NCBI RefSeq assembly: GCF_003024805.1
Contig: NZ_PUEC01000013.1
Location: 29,063-93,062, forward strand
Length of the DNA stretch: 64,000 nucleotides
DNA from: Duncaniella muris
GTDB lineage: Bacteria > Bacteroidota > Bacteroidia > Bacteroidales > Muribaculaceae
Direction: 5' to 3'
The translations under genes and the position numbers were made by a program. The notes beneath the pieces were generated by a model that did not search any database, was not told the origin of the DNA, and saw only the letters and a program-made list of their open reading frames with translations. How positions within the stretch are numbered: position 1 is the stretch's first letter; every line of letters starts with the position of its first letter. Shown here piece after piece: positions 26,281-35,987 of this stretch.

Positions 26281-29271
26281 TCAGAGGCGGGAGTCGATCA
26301 TCTGGAAGATGTCGGCTTCGGTGCCGGGATAGTTGTTTTTGAGTGATTTCAGATATTCGTCTGCCTCGAATTTTTTGCCTTCTTTGCGCAGAATGTCGCT
26401 GTAGAGGATGAATCCGCGTGCAAGCCAGTACTGGTGCGGGGTGTCGGAGTCGATGAGCTTTTCGGCTGTCGATTTAGCGCCTTTGACAAGGCCACGATCG
26501 AGCTGTGAGTTGCCCATGTAGTAGGCGCTCTTGGCTCCGAAGATGTCAGCGGGGTTCTCGGCGAGTTCCGACCAGTCTTCATAGGCCTTGTCGTAGTTGC
26601 CCAGGCTGTTGTTGGCCATACCGCGCATGAATCTAATTTCGTTGAGGTCGGCCGGCGAGTTGGCGGCTGTCGATGCGAGAAGCTTGTCGGCGGTGTTGAC
26701 CACTTCGGCATATTTGCCAAGGTCGGCAGCGGTGCGCATCAGTCCGATGCGGGCCTCGCGCAGCATGTTGGAGCCTGAGGCCCGGCTTTCGAGCTGCTGA
26801 TAGGTGGAGTAGGCTATCTCTGTCTTGCCGAGCGAGCTTTCGGCTGCGGCTTTGATGAGCATCGCGTCTTCGGCCACTTCGGAGTCGGGATGGGTCTGGA
26901 TTACCTGCATGGCATAGCCCTGGGCTTCGGCCGGCTTGCCTTCGTTCCAGGCGGCATCGGCGAGATAGTAGAGGGCCTGGGCGCGGTCGGCTCCCTGGGG
27001 ATAGTCGGCTATATAGGCCGAGAGTTTGGAGGTGGCGCCGGAGTTCACATAGTCGTTCTCGGCGGCCTGGAATGCGAGTTTTTCAAGCTCGGAGGCTTCG
27101 TAGCGCGGTGCGTTGGGCACGGAGTTGATGAATGCCACGAAGTCCTGCAGACGGCCGTCAGCGGCATAGAGCTGTTTGAGGTCGTCGGCAGCGATGCGGG
27201 CCTCCTCGCTTGAGGGGAAGGTGTAGATGACTTTCTTGTATGTCTCGATGCCCTGGCTGCGCTCGCCGCGGTTGATATAGGTGATGGCGAGTTGCAGATA
27301 GCCGTTGCGACCGGGGGCGGTATTGGGATATTGCTGCACAAGGTGGCGGTAGGTGGCTATCGCCTGGTCGGTCTGGCCGAGCGCTGACTGGCTTTCGGCT
27401 TTTTCGAGCAGGGCGTTGGGTATGAGCCCTGATGAGGGGAAGCGTTCGGCCAGAGCGTCGATGCTTTCGATCTTGCCGGCGTGGTCTTTGCGGAGACCCT
27501 TCATGATAGCGAGCTGATAGAGTGCGTAGTCACCTGACGAGGGGTTGAGGTCATAGGCCTTGTTGTAGGCCTCGGCGGCAGAGGTGAAATCTGTCTGATA
27601 GTAGTGGCAGTCGGCTATGCGGTTGTAGCAGTCGGCAAGGAGCGAGCGCGAGAGGTCGGCAGGCGCTGACTGCATCACTGTGACGGCATCGCGGAAGTCG
27701 GTCAGCGCGTCGGAGTAGCGCTCCTGGCAGAAGCGGGTGTAGCCGAGGTCGTAGTAGGCTATGGCGCGGTTGCGGGTGTCGGATTTCGGTGCCGATGCTA
27801 TGAAAGAGCGGTAGCTTGAAGCGGCTTCATCGTAGTTGCCGCGAGTGTAATAGCAGTCACCCAGCCAGAGGTCGCACTGGCGCCGGATTGATGGATTGTC
27901 AGAGGCGAGGCGGCGCGCCTGGGTGAGATGGCTTATGGCCTGGGAGATTTTTCCGGAGGTGTATTCCCGCGATCCGAGTACAAGCAGCACTCTCTGTTTT
28001 GCCTGGATGAGTTCGGCCGAGGGATTCGGAATTTTGTCGAGTGCGGCAAGGGCGCTTTCGTAGTCGTTGTCTGACATGTAGCCGTTGACGATGTAGCGCT
28101 GCACGTCGGCGCTGTAGGTCGAGTTTGGATATTCCTGGAGGAAGTTTTCAAGCAGGGCCACGGAGTTGCCGAAGGGCACACGTCCGCCGTCCATGCGGGC
28201 CACTGCGTAGTTGTAGAAGGCGGTTTCGCGCACTTCGCGGTCGTAGTCCACGCGGTAGGCGTTTTCAAAAGCCATCAGGGCCGAGTTGTTGTCGCCGCGT
28301 TTGAGATAGGCTTGTCCGAGGAAGAGGTAGGCGCTCTGCTCCATTGCCGAGTGGGTCCCGATGGACTGCTGGAGCAGTTTGATGGCGGCATCGTAGTCGC
28401 CGCGCCGGTATTCGCTCACACCGAGTATGTAGAATGCCGAAGGCTGCGGGTCAGATGCTTCGGCGCAATATTTCCAGAGATAGGGGAGAGCTTCGCTCTC
28501 ATCGCCCAGGTTGTAGAGCGATTCGCCGGCAAGACGGTTGCATTCGGCAGTGAATGCCGGCACGGAGCCTGAAGCCAGAAGGCGGCGCGAGATGTCGAGC
28601 GACCGGTTGAAGTCGCCCTGCGCGAATGCGATCTGCGCTTCGTAATAGGGCGCCGCGTTGCCAGGCTCGCGCGAGGTGTCGACGTTGCGGAAATATTGCA
28701 GCGCCAGAGTGTAGTCTTTGTTGACGTAGGCTATGTAGCCGAGATAGAAGCGGGCCACATTGCCGTATTCCTCCGAGCTCTGGAGGGTGCGGAACTGGCT
28801 GGCCGCCGTGGCATATTCGCCGAGCATCATGTAGGAATAGGCGGTGCGGTAACTCATGTCATCGCAGCGGTTTCCGGTGAGTGCGAGAGGGTTGACCTGG
28901 GCATATTCCTGCAGCGCTTCGGCATAGTTGCCGCGGTTGAACCAGTAGTCGCCCACTGACATCATCACGTCGGCTCTGAGCGGCGAGACTGGGTAGTCGG
29001 CAAGAAATTTGCGGAACAATGCGAGAGCTTCGTCATCTCCGAGCCCCTGGGAAGCCAGTCCGAGATAATAAAGGGCACGTTCGGCCTGCTCCGGGGTGGG
29101 GCTGAGGCTATGGATTCTGGCGAGCTGGTCTATGCAGCCTTCATAATTGCGGTCGTCAAACATGAGGATGCCTCTTTCGAGATAACCTCCGGCATCAGGG
29201 CTGTTGACCTGGGCTACGGTGGCGCCTGCGGCGGCGCAGCACAATGCGGCGAGTATGAGTTGTCGTTTCAT
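26281..29271 (-). CDS. Large periplasmic TPR protein
   Basis: 996-residue protein with a signal peptide MKRQLILAALCCAAAGATVAQ. Almost the whole mature chain is tetratricopeptide helices: characteristic A-helix/B-helix pairs recur roughly every 34-38 residues, for example ALYYLGLASQGLGDDEALALF, AYYDLGYTRFCQERYSDAL and ALLEKAESQSALGQTDQAI. It has no catalytic domain and probably acts as a protein-binding scaffold at the periplasmic face of the outer membrane, with the downstream barrel as candidate partner. The start at 29271 is chosen for the signal peptide. A divergent -7 element faces it at 29293-29300. Confidence 0.8.
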   Translation of the reverse strand: MKRQLILAALCCAAAGATVAQVNSPDAGGYLERGILMFDDRNYEGCIDQLARIHSLSPTPEQAERALYYLGLASQGLGDDEALALFRKFLADYPVSPLRADVMMSVGDYWFNRGNYAEALQEYAQVNPLALTGNRCDDMSYRTAYSYMMLGEYATAASQFRTLQSSEEYGNVARFYLGYIAYVNKDYTLALQYFRNVDTSREPGNAAPYYEAQIAFAQGDFNRSLDISRRLLASGSVPAFTAECNRLAGESLYNLGDESEALPYLWKYCAEASDPQPSAFYILGVSEYRRGDYDAAIKLLQQSIGTHSAMEQSAYLFLGQAYLKRGDNNSALMAFENAYRVDYDREVRETAFYNYAVARMDGGRVPFGNSVALLENFLQEYPNSTYSADVQRYIVNGYMSDNDYESALAALDKIPNPSAELIQAKQRVLLVLGSREYTSGKISQAISHLTQARRLASDNPSIRRQCDLWLGDCYYTRGNYDEAASSYRSFIASAPKSDTRNRAIAYYDLGYTRFCQERYSDALTDFRDAVTVMQSAPADLSRSLLADCYNRIADCHYYQTDFTSAAEAYNKAYDLNPSSGDYALYQLAIMKGLRKDHAGKIESIDALAERFPSSGLIPNALLEKAESQSALGQTDQAIATYRHLVQQYPNTAPGRNGYLQLAITYINRGERSQGIETYKKVIYTFPSSEEARIAADDLKQLYAADGRLQDFVAFINSVPNAPRYEASELEKLAFQAAENDYVNSGATSKLSAYIADYPQGADRAQALYYLADAAWNEGKPAEAQGYAMQVIQTHPDSEVAEDAMLIKAAAESSLGKTEIAYSTYQQLESRASGSNMLREARIGLMRTAADLGKYAEVVNTADKLLASTAANSPADLNEIRFMRGMANNSLGNYDKAYEDWSELAENPADIFGAKSAYYMGNSQLDRGLVKGAKSTAEKLIDSDTPHQYWLARGFILYSDILRKEGKKFEADEYLKSLKNNYPGTEADIFQMIDSRL

Positions 29272-29292
29272 GTAATGATTATATTCTAAAGG

Positions 29293-29329
29293 CAAAATTA
29301 CGCCATTTTGAGGAAAATCGCTAATTTTG
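29293..29329. promoter_or_regulatory. Divergent -7 elements, TPR gene / CE7 esterase
   Basis: TAATTTTG appears on the minus strand (29293-29300), 22 bp before the TPR ATG, and again on the plus strand (29322-29329), 41 bp before the esterase ATG. They share the 29272-29370 intergenic region. Confidence 0.6.
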
Positions 29330-29370
29330 CTACATATTTATAAAATAAGAGACTTGACACCAGATTTACC

Positions 29371-30675
29371 ATGAAACTTTCCCGACTTACCACCTTAATT
29401 ATATTAGGAGCCTCTCTTACCGCCGGAGTCAGTGCTGAAAACTACCCTTCGCGCAGCGATATGCTGTGGGTCACAAATCCAGATCATCCCGACTGGCTTT
29501 ATGAGACCGGTGACAGCGCCCGGATCTCGATCGAACTTTACCGCTACGGTGTGCCTGCCTCGGAAATGACAGTAGACTATGCCATAGGGCCAGACATGCT
29601 TCAGGCTGACACCAACGGCAGTCTTGTGCTTGACAGCAATGGCAGGGGAGTGCTCAATATCGGAACTATGGACAAGCCGGGGTTCCGGGATCTGAGACTT
29701 GAAACCGTAGTTGGCGGACATAAATTCTCCCACCATGTCAAAGTGGGCTTCTCGCCCGAAAAACTTCAGCCCTTTGTCAAGGAGCCGACTGATTTTGCCG
29801 CATTCTGGAAAAAAGCCGTGGACGAAGACAAGAAATATCCTCTGAAATATACTTCCGAGCCGGTAGAAAAATACTCAACTGACAAAATGACCTGTCAGCT
29901 GGTGCGTCTGCAGCTCAATGACCGGGGCCGGGCCATGTATGGCTATCTCTTCATCCCGAAAGGGGGAGGCAAATATCCTGCCGTGCTGACCCCTCCGGGA
30001 GCCGGAGTGAAGACAATCAAAGACCCGATGGCCCACCGCTACTACGGAGAAGGTGGGATGATCAGACTGGAAATCGAAATCCACGGTCTGCATCCTGAAC
30101 TGAGCGAGGCTGAGTTTGCCGCCGAGCGCAAGGTCAAGGGCGATTATCTTAAATTCGGCCTCGATGACCCGGATGAATATTATATGAAGGACGTCTATCT
30201 CGGATGCCGACGATTCCTCGATCTGCTGACATCGCTTCCTGAATGGGACGGAAAAAATCTCTTTACGCAGGGAGGCTCGCAGGGCGGAGCGCTGGCCATC
30301 ACAACCGCGATGCTCGACGAAAGAGTCAACGGATGTGTGGCGAATCATCCGGCGCTCTCCGATATGACAGGCTATCTCGGCGACAAGACCGGCGGATACC
30401 CGCATCATTTCCGCAAAGATCCGCAGACTGCCACTCCTGAGAAGATCCGCACACTGGAATATTACGACGTGGTGAACTTCGCGCGCCATCTGACATGTCC
30501 GGTCAGAATGACCTGGGGATTCAATGACAACACCTGTCCGCCGACCACGAGCTACGAAGTGTTCAACGCCGTCTCCACCCCCAAGGAAGCGCATCTTACA
30601 CCGATCAATGAGCACTGGACCACTCCGCAGACCGAAAAAGCGCACTATGAGTGGATAAAGAATCACTGCCGTTAA
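29371..30675 (+). CDS. Acetyl esterase, carbohydrate esterase family 7 (AXE1)
   Basis: 434-residue exported alpha/beta hydrolase with a signal peptide (1-22, ending VSA). An N-terminal beta domain (about 25-125) precedes the AXE1 fold, with FAAFWKKAVDE, YGYLFIPKG, and the nucleophile S303 in GGSQGGALA; the later RMTWGFNDNTCPP supplies the Asp and NEHWTT the His. CE7 enzymes deacetylate xylo-oligosaccharides, cephalosporins or other acetylated sugars. Its promoter is divergent from the TPR gene. It is adjacent to the tRNA operon, from which it is separated by a 170-bp region. Confidence 0.88.
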   Translation: MKLSRLTTLIILGASLTAGVSAENYPSRSDMLWVTNPDHPDWLYETGDSARISIELYRYGVPASEMTVDYAIGPDMLQADTNGSLVLDSNGRGVLNIGTMDKPGFRDLRLETVVGGHKFSHHVKVGFSPEKLQPFVKEPTDFAAFWKKAVDEDKKYPLKYTSEPVEKYSTDKMTCQLVRLQLNDRGRAMYGYLFIPKGGGKYPAVLTPPGAGVKTIKDPMAHRYYGEGGMIRLEIEIHGLHPELSEAEFAAERKVKGDYLKFGLDDPDEYYMKDVYLGCRRFLDLLTSLPEWDGKNLFTQGGSQGGALAITTAMLDERVNGCVANHPALSDMTGYLGDKTGGYPHHFRKDPQTATPEKIRTLEYYDVVNFARHLTCPVRMTWGFNDNTCPPTTSYEVFNAVSTPKEAHLTPINEHWTTPQTEKAHYEWIKNHCR

Positions 30676-30762
30676 TCAGTTGCTAATTAGCGAGATGTGT
30701 GTGATTGTGCGCTTTTTGCTGCGAAAAAGTTGTAATTTTCTTGTGAAAAAGATGTGAAAAAA

Positions 30763-30794
30763 TTTGCACGGTAAAAATATTTGCGCTAATTTTG
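30763..30794 (+). promoter_or_regulatory. Promoter of the tRNA-tuf operon
   Basis: TTTG (30763-30766), 20-bp spacer and TAATTTTG (30787-30794): a consensus Bacteroidetes housekeeping promoter. The first tRNA begins 54 bp downstream. Confidence 0.85.
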
Positions 30795-30847
30795 CATCGC
30801 TTTTGAAAGGGAACGCTCCTCCAAAAGCAAGCGCACAATAACTTGTT

Positions 30848-30921
30848 GCCTCTTTAGCTCAGTTGGCCAGAGCACGTGATTTGTAATCTCGGGGTCGTTG
30901 GTTCGAATCCGACAAGAGGCT
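30848..30921 (+). tRNA. tRNA-Thr(UGU)
   Basis: 74-nt tRNA with acceptor GCCTCTT/AAGAGGC, D stem GCTC/GAGC, anticodon loop TTTGTAA (anticodon TGT, Thr) and T arm with GTTCGAATCC. The anticodon stem CGTGA/TCTCG has one internal U-U mismatch. No CCA is encoded, as usual for this group. Confidence 0.93.
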
Positions 30922-30969
30922 CAACTAAACTAACAACGTAACGAATCGCTCGGCGGTTCACTTACGAAA

Positions 30970-31052
30970 GGGCGAATACCAGAGTGGCCAAATGGGGCAG
31001 ACTGTAAATCTGCTGGTTTATACCTTCGGTGGTTCGAATCCATCTTCGCCCA
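30970..31052 (+). tRNA. tRNA-Tyr(GUA)
   Basis: 83-nt class II tRNA with acceptor GGGCGAA/TTCGCCC, anticodon loop CTGTAAA with GTA anticodon and a long variable arm (CTGGTTTATACCTTC region), as expected for bacterial tRNA-Tyr. Confidence 0.94.
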
Positions 31053-31067
31053 CAAAACAATCCTAAT

Positions 31068-31140
31068 GCGGAAGTAGCTCAGTTGATAGAGCATCAGCCT
31101 TCCAAGCTGAGGGTCGCGAGTTTGAGCCTCGTCTTCCGCT
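31068..31140 (+). tRNA. tRNA-Gly(UCC)
   Basis: 73-nt tRNA with acceptor GCGGAAG/CTTCCGC, D stem GCTC/GAGC, anticodon stem TCAGC/GCTGA around loop CTTCCAA (anticodon TCC, Gly) and discriminator T. Confidence 0.95.
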
Positions 31141-31152
31141 CTAACACATACC

Positions 31153-31224
<72 letters not shown>

Positions 31225-31325
31225 CAAACCAATCTATAAAATGACAGCCCCGATAGTGCGCTTACGCTATCGTGGCGTCTTGTTAGAAAAGTCAATCATT
31301 TAATCAAGAAAATAATAGCAAAGTT

Positions 31326-32510
31326 ATGGCTAAAGAGAAATTCGAAAGAACCAAACCGCATGTTAACATCGGTACTATCGGTCACGTTGACCACGGTAAG
31401 ACCACTCTGACTGCTGCTATCACTACAGTGCTCGCTAAGGCTGGTCTCTCTGAAGTTAAGTCGTTCGACCAGATCGACAACGCTCCTGAGGAAAAAGAAC
31501 GTGGTATCACAATCAACACCGCTCACGTAGAGTATGAGACTGCAAACCGTCACTACGCTCACGTTGACTGCCCCGGACACGCTGACTACGTGAAGAACAT
31601 GGTTACCGGTGCTGCTCAGATGGACGGTGCTATCATCGTGGTTGCTGCAACTGACGGTCCTATGCCCCAGACCCGCGAACACATCCTTCTCGCTCGCCAG
31701 GTGAACGTTCCCCGTCTTGTTGTGTTCCTTAACAAGTGCGACATGGTTGACGACGAAGAAATGTTCGACCTCGTTGAAATGGAAATGCGCGACCTTCTTT
31801 CGACTTACGAATATGACGGTGATGAAACTCCTATCATCCGCGGTTCTGCACTCGGCGCCCTCAATGGCGAACCCGAATGGGAAGCTAAGGTTATGGAGCT
31901 CATGGATGCCGTTGACAACTGGATTCCCCTGCCTCCCCGCGACATCGACAAGCCCTTCCTTATGCCTGTTGAAGACGTGTTCTCAATCACTGGTCGTGGT
32001 ACCGTTGCTACCGGTCGTATTGAAACTGGTATCGTAAAGGTTGGTGACGAAGTTCAGATCATGGGTCTCGGCGCAGACATGAAGTCAGTTGTAACTGGCG
32101 TTGAAATGTTCCGCAAGCTTCTCGATCAGGGTGAAGCCGGTGACAACGTAGGTCTTCTCCTCCGCGGTATCGACAAGAAAGATATCAAGCGTGGTATGGT
32201 AATCTGCCACCCCGGAGTTGTTAAGCCCCACAGCAAGTTCAAAGCTTCTGTCTACATCCTGAAGAAAGAAGAAGGAGGCCGTCACACTCCGTTCCACAAC
32301 CACTATCGTCCTCAGTTCTACATCCGTACTCTTGACGTAACCGGTGAGATCACTCTCCCCGAAGGTGTAGAAATGGTAATGCCCGGTGACCACGTTGAGA
32401 TCAACGTTGAGCTCATCAACCCGGTTGCTTGCGACGCAGGTCTTCGCTTCGCTATCCGTGAAGGCGGTCGCACCGTGGGTTCAGGCCAGATCACTGAGAT
32501 CCTTGAGTAA
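31326..32510 (+). CDS. tuf: Elongation factor Tu
   Basis: 394-residue GTPase delivering aminoacyl-tRNA to the ribosome. G1 GHVDHGKT (residues 19-26), G2 [10 protein letters not shown]3 DCPGHADY, G4 NKCD and the domain II/III signatures ([32 protein letters not shown]) are intact. It follows a cluster of four tRNA genes and ends in a strong hairpin before tRNA-Trp, secE and nusG, the classical tuf-secE-nusG-rpl-rpo order. Codon use is strongly biased, consistent with high expression. Only one tuf lies in the window. Confidence 0.99.
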   Translation: MAKEKFERTKPHVNIGTIGHVDHGKTTLTAAITTVLAKAGLSEVKSFDQIDNAPEEKERGITINTAHVEYETANRHYAHVDCPGHADYVKNMVTGAAQMDGAIIVVAATDGPMPQTREHILLARQVNVPRLVVFLNKCDMVDDEEMFDLVEMEMRDLLSTYEYDGDETPIIRGSALGALNGEPEWEAKVMELMDAVDNWIPLPPRDIDKPFLMPVEDVFSITGRGTVATGRIETGIVKVGDEVQIMGLGADMKSVVTGVEMFRKLLDQGEAGDNVGLLLRGIDKKDIKRGMVICHPGVVKPHSKFKASVYILKKEEGGRHTPFHNHYRPQFYIRTLDVTGEITLPEGVEMVMPGDHVEINVELINPVACDAGLRFAIREGGRTVGSGQITEILE

Positions 32511-32567
32511 TACCACTCATAAAGTCATTCACGAATCGGTCTTTAAGATCGGTCTCTGAATAAAACC

Positions 32568-32625
32568 AAAACCGACCCTTGTCTCACTGACGGGTCACAC
32601 TCGAAGCGGATCGAGGGTCGGTTTT
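32568..32625 (+). terminator. Terminator-like hairpin after tuf
   Basis: A 12-bp perfect stem AAAACCGACCCT/AGGGTCGGTTTT (32568-32579, 32614-32625) with a 34-base loop. The right arm ends in TTTT. It lies 57 bp past tuf and 6 bp before tRNA-Trp, so downstream genes may rely on readthrough or RNA processing. Confidence 0.7.
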
Positions 32626-32630
32626 CCTAT

Positions 32631-32703
32631 ACGGGACTAGCTCAGTTGGTAGAGCACCGGTCTCCAAAACCGGGTGTCGGGAGTTCGAGCCTCTCGTCCC
32701 GTG
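32631..32703 (+). tRNA. tRNA-Trp(CCA)
   Basis: 73-nt tRNA with acceptor ACGGGAC/GTCCCGT, anticodon stem CCGGT/ACCGG around CTCCAAA (anticodon CCA) and discriminator G, the tRNA-Trp identity base. It directly precedes secE by 16 bp. Confidence 0.95.
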
Positions 32704-32719
32704 CTAAAAAACACGACAA

Positions 32720-32920
32720 ATGAGTAAACTTAAACTACTTACGGATATAGAGGAGTCTTATACCGAACTTCGATATAAGACTTCTTGGCCTACAAGGGGC
32801 CAGCTGGTCAAGAGCGCAGTCATCGTGCTGATAGCTTCCATCATTATAGCGGCGATTGTCTTCGCTATGGATCAGGTGGTCAATACCATTATGCACTTCA
32901 TTTACAGCCTCGGTCAGTAA
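32720..32920 (+). CDS. secE: Preprotein translocase subunit SecE
   Basis: 66-residue short-form SecE, the clamp subunit of the SecYEG channel. It has a cytosolic amphipathic N-terminus (ELRYKTSWPTRGQLVKSA, containing the conserved WP) and one transmembrane helix (about 31-53). Length is typical of single-span SecE. It is 21 bp before nusG. Confidence 0.94.
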   Translation: MSKLKLLTDIEESYTELRYKTSWPTRGQLVKSAVIVLIASIIIAAIVFAMDQVVNTIMHFIYSLGQ

Positions 32921-32941
32921 TCTTTAAAAGGAAGAAAATCA

Positions 32942-33493
32942 ATGGCGGAAGAATTGAAAAAAGCCTGGTATGTGCTTCGCGCTATCTCAGGCAAGGAAGC
33001 TAAGGTCAAAGAAGTTCTGGATGGAGCCATCCGCAACACCGGCCTCGGCAATTATGTTTTTCAGGTCTTGATTCCTACCGAAAAGGTTATGTCCGTCCGC
33101 AACGGCAAGAAGGTAGTGAAGGAGAAAAACCTTTACTCCGGCTATGTCTTTGTGGAGTGTATCCTCACCGGTGAGGTCCTGTATGAACTCCGTAACACCA
33201 CTAATGTGATTGATTTCCTGCGTGGACGTGGCAAGAACGCCGCCCCCGAAGCCCTTCGTGAAAGCGAAGTGCTCAGAATGATGGGAACGGCCGATGAAAT
33301 GATTGACCCGACCGACGAAGGAAACGACTACATGGTGGGCGAGACTGTGAAAGTGACATTCGGTCCTTTCAGCGGTTTCTCCGGAACCATCGAGGAAGTC
33401 AACCGCGAGAGAAAGAAACTCAAGGTTATGGTCAAGATCTTCGGACGTAAAACTCCGTTGGAACTCGAAAATTCGCAGGTAGAGCGTGAATAA
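32942..33493 (+). CDS. nusG: Transcription antitermination factor NusG
   Basis: 183-residue NusG. The NGN domain covers about residues 1-110 ([42 protein letters not shown]), and the KOW domain occupies about 128-183 ([22 protein letters not shown]). It couples RNA polymerase with ribosomes and Rho. Location between secE and the L11-L1 ribosomal genes is conserved. Confidence 0.97.
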   Translation: MAEELKKAWYVLRAISGKEAKVKEVLDGAIRNTGLGNYVFQVLIPTEKVMSVRNGKKVVKEKNLYSGYVFVECILTGEVLYELRNTTNVIDFLRGRGKNAAPEALRESEVLRMMGTADEMIDPTDEGNDYMVGETVKVTFGPFSGFSGTIEEVNRERKKLKVMVKIFGRKTPLELENSQVERE

Positions 33494-33579
33494 ACATCGC
33501 GCGGCGCTGTCAATCGCTGCAAAGCCGTTGGCCGCGCCACGGGAGATGACGCAGTTTCCGAGCCTGAATTCAATGATGG

Positions 33580-33614
33580 CTCTCCGGCACTTGGTTACGA
33601 AAGACGCCGGAGAG
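33580..33614 (+). promoter_or_regulatory. Hairpin in the rplK leader
   Basis: In the 185-bp nusG-rplK gap a perfect 9-bp stem CTCTCCGGC/GCCGGAGAG (33580-33588, 33606-33614) precedes rplK by 64 bp. GC-rich complementary blocks also lie near 33505-33535. In E. coli L1 binds the L11 leader to repress the pair; this may be the counterpart, but a binding site was not identified. Confidence 0.45.
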
Positions 33615-33678
33615 ATATCTTGGTGAAAGAACAGACGTCATCGTTTTAACCGAATCATTAACAAAATTTAGATTTATC

Positions 33679-34122
33679 ATGGCTAAAGAAATTGCTGGAC
33701 AGATCAAATTGCAAATCAAAGGAGGAGCCGCAAATCCTTCACCTCCAGTTGGTCCTGCTCTTGGTTCCAAGGGTATCAACATCATGGAGTTTTGCAAGCA
33801 GTTTAATGCCCGCACCCAGGACAAGGCCGGTAAGGTACTTCCTGTAGTAATCACCTATTACTCCGACAAGAGCTTCGACTTCGTTGTCAAGACTCCTCCG
33901 GTAGCTATCCAGCTCCTTGAGGCTACAAAGCTCAAAAGCGGTTCCGCTCAGCCTAACCGTAAGAAAGTCGCAGAAATCACCTGGGAACAGGTTAAGGCGA
34001 TTGCCGAGGACAAAATGCCCGATTTGAACTGTTTCAACGTAGCTTCGGCAATGCGTATGGTTGCCGGAACAGCCAGAAGCATGGGTATCACCGTGAAAGG
34101 AACATTCCCCGAAAACCTCTAA
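33679..34122 (+). CDS. rplK: Ribosomal protein L11
   Basis: 147-residue L11 of the GTPase-associated centre. [24 protein letters not shown] (N-terminal domain) is characteristic, and the C-terminal rRNA-binding domain contains [29 protein letters not shown]. It forms a pair with rplA, 12 bp downstream. Confidence 0.98.
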   Translation: MAKEIAGQIKLQIKGGAANPSPPVGPALGSKGINIMEFCKQFNARTQDKAGKVLPVVITYYSDKSFDFVVKTPPVAIQLLEATKLKSGSAQPNRKKVAEITWEQVKAIAEDKMPDLNCFNVASAMRMVAGTARSMGITVKGTFPENL

Positions 34123-34134
34123 ACTTCAATTGAC

Positions 34135-34830
34135 ATGAGTAAACTGACGAAAAATCAAAAGATTGCCCAGGAAAAGGTTGAAGCCGGAAAGGTTTACACA
34201 CTTGCTGAAGCAGTGAGCCTCGTGAAAGAAATCACTTTCACCAAATTTGACGCTTCTCTTGACGTGGATGTTCGCCTTGGTGTCGATCCCCGTAAGGCTA
34301 ACCAGATGGTACGTGGCGTTGTGACACTTCCCCACGGAACCGGAAAGCAGGTGCGCGTTCTCGTGCTCTGCAACTCAGACGCTGAAGCTGCCGCCAAGGC
34401 TGCCGGCGCAGACTATGTAGGTCTTGACGAATACATTGATAAAATCAAAGGTGGCTGGACCGATGTCGACGTGATCATCACTCAGCCCGCTATCATGGGT
34501 AAGATCGGTGCCCTCGGCCGTGTTCTCGGTCCCCGTGGCCTCATGCCGAACCCCAAGAGCGGTACTGTGACCAACGATGTCGCTAAGGCTGTTGAAGAAG
34601 TGAAGAAGGGTAAGATCGACTTCAAGGTTGACAAGAACGGTATCGTTCACTCGTCAGTCGGCAAAGTCTCTTTCGAAGCTGCCGCCGCTGCTGACAACGT
34701 GCGTGAATTCATCAACACCTTGATCAAACTCAAGCCTGCTGCTGCAAAGGGTACCTACATCAAGAGCATTTATCTTTCGAGCACAATGAGTCCGGGTATC
34801 AAGATTGACCCCAAGTCGATCGACGAATAA
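34135..34830 (+). CDS. rplA: Ribosomal protein L1
   Basis: 231-residue L1 of the ribosomal stalk. The family motif [19 protein letters not shown] is present near residue 125, with the N-terminal helix and domain II boundaries as usual. It probably also acts as translational repressor of the rplK-rplA mRNA. rplJ follows at 22 bp, leaving no room for a separate L10 leader. Confidence 0.98.
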   Translation: MSKLTKNQKIAQEKVEAGKVYTLAEAVSLVKEITFTKFDASLDVDVRLGVDPRKANQMVRGVVTLPHGTGKQVRVLVLCNSDAEAAAKAAGADYVGLDEYIDKIKGGWTDVDVIITQPAIMGKIGALGRVLGPRGLMPNPKSGTVTNDVAKAVEEVKKGKIDFKVDKNGIVHSSVGKVSFEAAAAADNVREFINTLIKLKPAAAKGTYIKSIYLSSTMSPGIKIDPKSIDE

Positions 34831-34852
34831 CTTCTTAAGCTGACTGTACAAA

Positions 34853-35383
34853 ATGAAAAAGGAAGATAAAATCATTGCTATTGAGAACATAGCTAAAACT
34901 ATCCAGGAGTATAGCTGCTTCTACCTCACTGAAACCGCCGGCCTCGACGCCGAAAAGACCACAGCCCTACGCCGCGAATGCAACAAGGCCGACGTGAAGC
35001 TCATGGTTGTGAAGAACACCCTTCTTCATAAGGCGCTCGAATCACTTGAAGGCGATTACTCTGAACTCTACGGAGCACTCCACGGATCAACTTCGCTGAT
35101 GCTTGCCAACGTAGGGAACGCTCCCGCAAAGCTGATCAAGGATATCCGCAAGGCCGACAAGGACGCCGTCCTTCCCCGCCTCAAGGCTGCTTACGTTGAA
35201 GAGACTATCTACATGGGCGAGGATCAGCTCGACGCTCTCTGCGCAATCAAGAGCAAAAACGAGCTCATCGCCGACGTTGTCGCTCTTCTCCAGTCTCCCG
35301 CCAAGAACGTTATCTCTGCCCTTACTTCTGGTGGCAGCAAACTTCACGGCATCCTCGAAACTCTTTCGAAGAAGGAGGCCTAA
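34853..35383 (+). CDS. rplJ: Ribosomal protein L10
   Basis: 176-residue L10, the base of the L7/L12 stalk. Its N-terminal RNA-binding part contains IQEYSCFYLTETAGLDAEKTTALRRECNKADV and the C-terminal helix that binds L12 dimers extends to KLHGILETLSKKEA. Expression with rplL (82 bp downstream) is typical. Confidence 0.97.
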   Translation: MKKEDKIIAIENIAKTIQEYSCFYLTETAGLDAEKTTALRRECNKADVKLMVVKNTLLHKALESLEGDYSELYGALHGSTSLMLANVGNAPAKLIKDIRKADKDAVLPRLKAAYVEETIYMGEDQLDALCAIKSKNELIADVVALLQSPAKNVISALTSGGSKLHGILETLSKKEA

Positions 35384-35465
35384 GCGCCAAGCTCCATTCT
35401 CCAAGCCTCTCTGCTCAACCTCAATTCTATTAAATTAAAAAAACAACAAATAAAACTATAAAATC

Positions 35466-35840
35466 ATGGCAGATCTTAATGCTTTTGCAGAACAACTTGT
35501 TAACCTCACCGTTAAGGAAGTAAACGAACTTGCTCAGATCCTCAAGGAAACTTATGGCATCGAACCCGCAGCTGCTGCTGTTGCTGTTGCTGCCGGCCCC
35601 GCTGCTGGTGCTGCTGCTGAAGAAGAAAAGTCTTCTTTCGACGTAGTTCTCAAATCAGCCGGTGCTTCTAAGCTCGCTGTCGTTAAGCTCGTGAAGGAAC
35701 TCACCGGTCTTGGCCTCAAGGAAGCCAAGGAAATGGTTGACGGTGCTCCCTCAGTAGTTAAGGAAGGCATGGCTAAGGCTGATGCTGAAGGCCTCAAGAA
35801 GCAGCTCGAAGAAGCAGGTGCTGAAGTTGAGCTCAAATAA
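35466..35840 (+). CDS. rplL: Ribosomal protein L7/L12
   Basis: 124-residue L7/L12. It has the N-terminal dimerisation region, an Ala-rich hinge ([21 protein letters not shown]) and the conserved C-terminal domain ([34 protein letters not shown]) that recruits translational GTPases. Confidence 0.99.
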   Translation: MADLNAFAEQLVNLTVKEVNELAQILKETYGIEPAAAAVAVAAGPAAGAAAEEEKSSFDVVLKSAGASKLAVVKLVKELTGLGLKEAKEMVDGAPSVVKEGMAKADAEGLKKQLEEAGAEVELK

Positions 35841-35864
35841 GCATACTCCTTTTAAGCTATAATG

Positions 35865-35987
35865 GGTTAAGATTCTCCCGTCAGGGAGTTTCTTAACCTA
35901 TTTGCGTTACAATAGACGGGTTTAGATAAAAAATCATAATTATTTATATTTAAAAATAAAAATTTGCCCTGCCGAGCATGGCAAATT
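35865..35987 (+). promoter_or_regulatory. rplL-rpoB intergenic hairpins (attenuator candidate)
   Basis: The 247-bp gap holds two hairpins. The first has GGTTAAGA/TCTTAACC outer and CTCCC/GGGAG inner stems (35865-35898). The second is AATTTGCC/GGCAAATT (35961-35968, 35980-35987), followed by T-rich sequence (TATTTTTAGTCTTTT). This resembles the partial terminator between rplL and rpoBC in other bacteria that lowers RNA polymerase relative to ribosome synthesis. Confidence 0.55.
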
